A DNA stretch of 64,000 nt from Colius striatus (Eukaryota; Chordata; Aves; Coliiformes; Coliidae): NCBI RefSeq assembly GCF_028858725.1, contig NC_084790.1:64501-128500 (forward strand). The letters are read 5' to 3'. The first letter of the stretch is position 1, and every line of letters begins with the position of its first letter. The notes below the pieces were generated by a model, which did no database searches, was not told the origin of the DNA, and worked only from the letters and a program-made list of their open reading frames with translations. The position numbers and the translations under genes are program-made. Positions 58,488 to 64,000 of this stretch are shown one piece after another.

Positions 58488-58534
58488 TTGGTTCAACCGT
58501 GAGAGTCGTCCTGTTTCCAAAGATCAGCTTGTCT
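58488..58534 (-). CDS. TRDJ: TRDJ segment with FGNR motif
   Basis: Encodes DKLIFGNRTTLTVEP; donor GTAAGT, phase 1. DKLIFG and TVEP match mammalian TRDJ1 (TDKLIFGKGTRVTVEP) very well except that the second Gly is Arg. NRT also creates a possible N-glycosylation sequon. RSS: CACACGG, 12 bp, GCAATAAAT, rather weak. Confidence 0.85.
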
Positions 58535-58699
58535 CACACGGGTAGTACTCATTGCAATAAATCACTCTCTCCTTGTGGTATGCAAAAATGTTGTAAAAAC
58601 GGAAGTTGAAAAGCCTGATACATGTCCTAATCATCCACAGGCGCAACCCCAGGAGGCTTTCCAGAGCCAAGTTTTCTTCCAAAACTGGAAAGGGAAAAA

Positions 58700-61390
58700 C
58701 AATAAGTAAATAGTTCAACGATTTCAAAGTGAGTACAGAAATTCCAAGTTCTCCCTTTCTTCCATCTTTTAGAAACCCTTTGAGCTCTAAATCCCCAGGA
58801 TAAATTGAAATATTAAAAGAATGTTGCATTTGTCTCCTTAATCATTTCACCCACCCATCTTTTTTTTTCACCAAAATATGTTGCCTTTTTTCTTCCTCCA
58901 GGTTTTTGTACAGGACCCTATGCTGTTTATACCACTGTGCTACATTGGCCCTCACAGTGAGATATTTCGTTGTAAAAACAGTCTGTTCCTGCTTCTTCAC
59001 TAAGTAGAATTTGGATAAGAGAGTCACGTGACTTCTTGAGCGGTTTCTGACTGTGCACACCACATAAAAAAAACATGACACCAGTAAACAGTGAAGAAAC
59101 ACGAAAAATCGGTACTACTAGTGCTATCTCAAAGCATTTATGTCAATCTGCTTCACCTCAAATCTGGTTTCAGTTCTCAGGAGCGTGAGGAATGTGCCTT
59201 ACTTACGCTCTAAGAGTAGTTGTCTGAGGGTCCTTTGGTGCCTTAGAAAGTCTTTATTCTGTTTTAAGATGAGGAAGTAGGTAAAATGATTGTTCATACA
59301 CAAAGACTGACTGTGCAGTGTTTGAGTTCAGGATCCAGAGAGGAGAAAGTAATGCAAAAAAAGCAGGTCTGGAACCCTGGTCTTCAGGAGGGTAGAATTT
59401 GGGCTCTCCAGCTTGAAAGAATCCCATAGGTTATGGCCTTGGACAGAAGAGGGTTCTAGAGCTGCTTGATTTTCAGAGATTAACTCCTCCAAGCTCAAGA
59501 ATGTTTCATCTTTACAATGCAGTAAGCGAAGAAAAGGTGGCAGAACGCAAAAATGATAACGAATAAACTAATAAACGGCAAAGGGAACAGTTTGTGACTC
59601 AAAAATCCTCTTTCTGATGTGTAGTAGCTGAGAGATCACTGGTGGGAAGTGTCCTTTCCCGTCTCCAGTTCTTATTATTTATACATCTGCTATTGGCTAC
59701 TGTTGGATACAAAGCTAAAAGGATCTTGTCAAAAAAGAGAGAGTATATCTTACCTCGTCTGTGCTTTAAGACAGAGAAGAACATAACTCTAAGCTTAAAT
59801 GGAAACATTTAAATACAGTAGAATATTTCCCCTTTGCTCAACTTGAGCTGCTGTACAAGTATTATGCTTGTGAGATCCAATATATAATGTGGAATGAAGA
59901 AACTGCACTGGCATAGAAAGGTCTTCCTGCTGTTCTAGTTAATCTGGGAACTAAATTTGCGTATGTGCACAGCTGTCTGAGGAAAAGAAGGCTACACAGG
60001 GCACCACATTTCTGCCTTGAAGTCAAGTCAGTGAGTGAGACAATTTGTGTGCAGTGTTTCAGTCATTTGCAGTCACTGTGGTTTGTAGTCTACACAGGCA
60101 GTTCTACAAAAACACTTTTTTCAGTGCCAGCTGATGTCTCCTCTTTCATGTCCTTTGAAGAGCTGGATGCTATTTTTGTCTTCCTCTACATTTATTCTAC
60201 TTCTGGTACTTCTGCTACTCTAATACTGCTCCAGAGAGGTTGCTATACCCTAAAAATAACACTATCAGCATTGCTCTTTTTTTTGGCAAATATGGCAGTA
60301 TCAAACTCTCACTGAAACATTGCCCATACTTATCAAAAAAAGAATATTATTCCTTTTGAGTGGTTAGCGCTGCAGAGACATAACAAACTTCCAGAGAGTT
60401 AGGGTGAAATATTTTAAAGAATTTAAAATTATCTGCAGACCAGCTGCCCCAATCTTACACATCTTCTATTTAGCTTCATTCTAAATTTCCTAATTCTTCC
60501 TGGCCTTCAAGTATTTATGTTCTCAAAATCTGTTTTCATGTTAAATAAAGAAAAAAAAACATTTATGAATTGTTAAGGTTCTTTTGGATTAGCTGATAGA
60601 GGTTTAAGGGATTCTGCCTGGATGGGCTAAAGTTGCTTATGTACTCAGGTATTTGACTCTTATTGCTTCTTGTTTATTTTTATAAGGGTTTTGAAATTCT
60701 TTTCCTGATTATATGCACCTTTCTCCCCCCCGCAGTTTCTTTGCTTTTGACCACAATGTCAGCTATCCTTTGGGCTTTTGATTATTTACGCCTCTGGCTG
60801 GGTTTGGAGAGAGGGAATATCTAGTTATGACTGACTAAAGTTGGCTTCTTACTTTGTTCATGGAGTGGGTTCTGCATCCTCAAATTGAGTTCTTAGACAC
60901 AAAAGGAAAGAGCATTATTTCATCCTACTCACAAATCTGCATGGTTCCACGGTGTTACTCAATGAGTTCATTTGCATTACTCTTGTTACCAAGTACAAAG
61001 GTGTATTTCTCATTTTTAACTACTGTTTTTAGTACCATTGCTGCTGTATTTCCCATTGTTAACATCAGCATGTTCATCTGCTGTTTCCTTTATTGTGTCA
61101 AAGAGTTTTTTCCTCCTTATTCCCTCATCCCTCCCACAAAGAAGAGCAGCAGCCAGCATAGCTCCACAGAGCCCTGCAGAGCACAGCAGCAAGCTCAGGT
61201 TCCAGGAGGCATCACCCCTTCCTTTCACTTACCTGTGACGGGGAACAATGCCACGGACAGAGCAGCCCACAGGGCCAGAGCCACTTGCTCTCACCTCTCT
61301 GCAGTTTCTCTCTACTTACAGACCAGCTCTGCCTACATCTTCTCTCCTTGAGCCTCAGTCACTACACTCACCCCAGGCAGTGCTACAGAC
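58700..61390. other. Gene-free stretch; D-delta segments expected but not identified
   Basis: Between the V and J-delta segments one expects short D-delta segments flanked by a 12- and a 23-spacer signal. I could not find a convincing one. No other exon recognised. Confidence 0.4.
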
Positions 61391-62074
61391 AGGGGCAAAG
61401 AGGCTGGAAAGCTGCCCAGAGGGAAAAGACATGAGGGTGTTAATTGACAGCAGCTGAACAGGAGCCAGCAGTGTGCCCAAGTGGCCAAAAGCAACAATAG
61501 CATCCAGGCTTGTATCAGAAAGAGTGTGGCTAGCAGAACCACTGCAGTGTTTGTCCTCCTATACTGGGCACTGGTGAGGCTGCAGCTCCAGGGCTGTGTT
61601 GAGTGTCACTGCCAGAGGGACGCTGAGGGGCTGCAGCATGGCCAGAGCCAGCCAGCGGAGCTGGGGAAGGGGCTGGAGCACAAGGGTGCTGGGGAGGGGC
61701 TGGGGCTGCTTAGCCTGAAGAAGGGTGAGAAGGAACCTTCTCATTCTCTGCAACTGCTTGACAGGAAGTTGTAGCCAGGTGGGAGATGGTCTCTTCTCCT
61801 AAGTAATAAGTGACATGACAAGAGGAAATGGCCTCAGGTTGCACCAATAGAGGTTTAGATTAAACATTGGAACAAATTCTTCATTGAAAGGACTGTCAAG
61901 CTTTTGAACAGGCTGCCCAAGGATGTGGTGGAATCACTATCCTTGGAGGTGTTTAAAAGATGTGTAGATTAAGTGCTTAGGGTCATGGTTTAATGGTCCT
62001 AAACTCCTGTCAGTTTAGTGGTTGGGTCAGATCTTAAAAGTGTTCTCTAACCAAAATGATTCTACAATTCTATA
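61391..62074 (+). mobile_element. CR1 LINE 3' fragment, plus orientation
   Basis: Ordered CR1 phrases: AGGCTGGAAAGCTGCCCAGAG, GTGAGGCTGCAGCTCCAGGG, GTGACATGACAAGAGGAAATG, GAACAGGCTGCCCAAGGATG, CTATCCTTGGAGGTGTTTAAAAG, and an ATTCTACAATTCTAT end. About 680 bp, 5'-truncated. Confidence 0.9.
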
Positions 62075-62489
62075 TGCTTACAATGGTTGAGGTAATAGCC
62101 CAATGGCTGGAAAGATATCCCATGCCATGTCCATTGCCCAGAACACTATCCTGGGCCTTGAAAAACAAGCCTTATGGAGACACGGCACCCCAGAAAAGAC
62201 TGAGTCAAACCACAGAGCTGATTTCTGGAACAACTTCATGGATACCTGGGTCAAAGAGCACAGCACTGAGTAGGTCTGTCACATCACCTGCCATGCACCA
62301 GCATGCAGGAAAATCAAACAATACTGTTAAAGACCACACTGGGAGCAATGGGGGTGGGACCTTCAAACACTGGGATACACATTTAGCAAAGCCCACCTGG
62401 TTAGTCAACATTAATCAATCTGACATGATGCTTCCCATCAGCCTTATCAACACTTCTAAATACCCAAAGGTCAGGTGTTCAGAGAATGG

Positions 62490-62774
62490 TGCCAGTATTT
62501 GTTGTGTGGTGGCCAATGTGAGGACAAGGGGCAACGGGCACAGGCTGGAACACAGGCAGTACCCCTGGCACAGGAGAGAAACTCCTTTGGTGCTGAGGTG
62601 AGGGAGCCCTGGCCCAGGCTGCCCAGGGAGGGTGTGGAGGCTCCTTCTCAGGAGGTTTCCAAACCCACCTGGACACATTCCTGTGCCCCCTGAGCGAGGG
62701 GAACCTGCTTTAGCAGGAGGCTGGGCTGTGTGAGATCTGGAGGGCCCTTCCAACCCCCACCATTCTGGGATTCA
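62490..62774 (+). mobile_element. CR1 LINE 3' end, plus orientation
   Basis: GCCCTGGCCCAGGCTGCCCAG, TCCTTCTCAGGAGGTTTCC, CCACCTGGACACATTCCTGTG, and CCTTCCAACCCCCACCATTCTGGGATTC form a fairly well-kept CR1 terminus. Confidence 0.9.
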
Positions 62775-63050
62775 GTGTCTGTGTGTGCTCAGCACTGGTG
62801 AGGTTACTCCTGGAGTCCCTGGTCCACTTCATGGCTCCCCAGGACAGGAGACGCTTGGGCATACAGGAGAGAGACCAGTAAAGGCCAAGGAACTGATAAT
62901 GGGACTGGACCACCTCTGACATGAAGCAAGGCTGAGAGAGCTGGGACTCTTTCCCCTGGAGAAGAGAAAGCTTAGGGGGAAATCTCAATGATATACAGAA
63001 ATGTATGAAGGGAGGGTGCAGGGAAACAGGCCTGAGCTCTTTTATGTAGA
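62775..63050 (+). mobile_element. CR1 LINE internal fragment, plus orientation
   Basis: CTCAGCACTGGTGAGGTTACTCC, CCCAGGACAGGAGACGC, AGGCTGAGAGAGCTGGGACTC and CCCTGGAGAAGAGAAAG match CR1 3' UTR sequence that normally lies upstream of the terminus, so this is a second, separately inserted or rearranged piece directly behind the previous one. Confidence 0.8.
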
Positions 63051-63348
63051 GCTCAGTCACAAGACAAGAGACAATGTACACAAACTGTTAGGTTTTGTAG
63101 GGATTATATATGGCTGAGGGTAAAGACAGAGTGCACTAACTTGCACTTCACCATTCAGCCTCTCAAGTTCCTAGAATACATCTTCCCGCATCATAAACGG
63201 TCTCAGATCTTCACCCACATCTCTGCTCACCACTTTTCACTACAAGCAAGCCGAAAATCTGCTTCCTGCACCTGCCATTGTGTGACACCATCCTCTGCTT
63301 GGCAGCTGCTGGAAAGAAATGCTGAGCAGTCTGTCTCCTGTGGCAGTC

Positions 63349-63387
63349 AGTTTTTGGTCCATGCTGCTGCAGAGCTACACCAGGGTG
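63349..63387 (-). promoter_or_regulatory. 23-bp-spacer recombination signal of the V-delta segment
   Basis: On the minus strand the V coding end is followed by CACCCTG (63387-63381), a 23-bp spacer, and CCAAAAACT (63357-63349). The 23-spacer is the V-type signal that pairs with 12-spacer D or J signals. The heptamer keeps CAC but differs from CACAGTG at positions 4 and 5; the nonamer keeps the AAAAAC core. Confidence 0.75.
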
Positions 63388-63685
63388 AGACTAGCACCAC
63401 AGTAATACACTGCTTCATCCCATTGCTTTGCTGCCTGGATCTGCAGGGTGCATCTGTTCTCAGAGCTCACCACTGAGACATTAAAGCCATACTGGAAACC
63501 TTCTCCATAGGCATTACCGTCTTTGTAAATCCAGTCCAGGGTGCCATGTGGCTCCTGCCAGTAGCAGAACGTGAAGTAACTGCTCATACTGTCCCCACTC
63601 ATGCTGCAGCGGAAGGTGGCAGCTTCTCCCTCTTGCACAGCCAGGCTCCTCATGTCTTGCTTCAAGACCACCTGGCCAGTGACAG
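63388..63685 (-). CDS. TRDV: TCR V-delta (V-exon), probable TRDV
   Basis: Acceptor TTGTTTCTTACTGTAG, then AVTGQVVLKQDMRSLAVQEG, EAATFRCSMSGDSMSSYFTF, CYWQEPHGTLDWIYKDGN and, to the end, TLQIQAAKQWDEAVYYCGAS. The V-type Ig features are in place: first Cys (mature residue about 23), Trp about 39, Leu-x-Ile, D-x-A-x-Y-Y-C with the second Cys about 92. A 23-spacer RSS follows. Two additional cysteines (about 37 and 75) are present. NVS at about 65-67 is a glycosylation sequon. The L-part1 exon was not resolved: the frame stays open upstream to about 63812 without an ATG that gives a convincing signal peptide with a strong donor (one option ends QCHC before a weak GTGTCC donor). Same strand as TRDJ and TRDC, so deletional joining. 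It could be used with TRD or TRA. Confidence 0.85.
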
Positions 63686-64000
63686 CTACAGTAAGAAACA
63701 ACAAGCCATGGTCATTGCAACGTTCAGCAAAGGTCAGAGCGATGCTAGGGGGGACACTGCAGTGGCACTGCATCAGGAGCAGGACTAAATCCTCTTTGAG
63801 CCCAGCTGACAACTATGGGCTGAGAAGTAGAGCTGGCACCAGGAAATCAGGGCTTACAAGGAAGGAGACACCATGGTCCCCTCCCTCCTTTTCTCAGTCA
63901 GACAAAGAGCTTTTCCTGATTTTCCTGTTCAGAGAGGGAATATTTTGCATCTGGAGGACAAAGCCCTTTGTCTTTCCCCACCAGGAATGGTGAAGGATTC

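Noticed and set aside
60070..60115. Possible D-delta: CACTGTG near 60076 and ACAAAAACA near 60107
   Set aside because: The two signals do not flank a segment with correct 12- and 23-bp spacers; the heptamer before the nonamer would be AGTCTAC.

Overview
This window is vertebrate nuclear DNA, almost certainly from a bird. The evidence is many CR1 (chicken repeat 1) LINE fragments with their typical ATTCTATG-like 3' ends, avian-type LTRs, and the compact 3' half of a T-cell receptor alpha/delta (TRA/TRD) locus next to the last exon of DAD1. That gene order is conserved in tetrapods. I cannot name the species.

Right part, 25-63.7 kb, all TCR elements on the minus strand. Reading 5'->3' on that strand: one V-delta segment with a 23-bp-spacer recombination signal (63.7-63.35 kb); three J-delta segments (58.5, 57.7 and 56.2 kb); TRDC in three coding exons (55.4-54.3 kb) with a 3' UTR poly(A) signal at 53.04 kb; a gene-free stretch (53-48.2 kb) where a T-early-alpha promoter/exon would be expected; about 28 J-alpha segments (48.2-30.0 kb), of which about 19 look intact; and TRAC in three coding exons (27.04-25.0 kb). 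Nearly all J segments carry a 12-bp-spacer recombination signal (CACAnnn-12-ACAAAAAnn), a J motif (FGxG type) and a phase-1 splice donor that fits the phase-1 acceptors of TRAC and TRDC. This is the J substrate for V(D)J recombination and splicing to the constant regions. J-delta/TRDC lie nested upstream of J-alpha/TRAC, so TRAV-to-TRAJ joining deletes them.

Middle part, 14-25 kb: the DAD1 last exon on the plus strand (18.86-18.99 kb), convergent with TRAC. The roughly 6 kb between them is where the TCR-alpha enhancer and locus control region sit in mammals, and a cluster of CRE-like, RUNX and ETS motifs near 21.9-22.1 kb is a candidate. A CpG-rich promoter-like block lies at about 18.1-18.55 kb, and several CR1 copies surround it.

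Left part, 0-13 kb: repetitive, with no recognised host coding exon. It holds a CpG-rich tandem array of inverted CCAAT boxes and YY1-like sites (0.15-0.73 kb), purine-rich minisatellites (0.74-1.17, 10.75-11.19 and 11.4-11.8 kb), a three-copy GC-rich repeat (1.2-1.34 kb), and a diverged AT-rich satellite of about 127 bp that forms about 255-bp dimers in its first part (1.35-8.35 kb). The satellite is interrupted by a 632-bp solo LTR with a 6-bp target duplication and by a truncated endogenous retrovirus (integrase fragment, polypurine tract, 254-bp 3' LTR).

Most notable: (1) J-alpha duplicates whose flanks are almost identical while the CDR3-encoding 5' ends of the J segments differ; (2) all three J-delta segments lack the second glycine of FGxG; (3) Lys replaces the usual first transmembrane Arg in TRAC; (4) a J-alpha subfamily shares a non-consensus CACAGCA/CACAGCG heptamer; (5) the CCAAT/YY1 tandem array.
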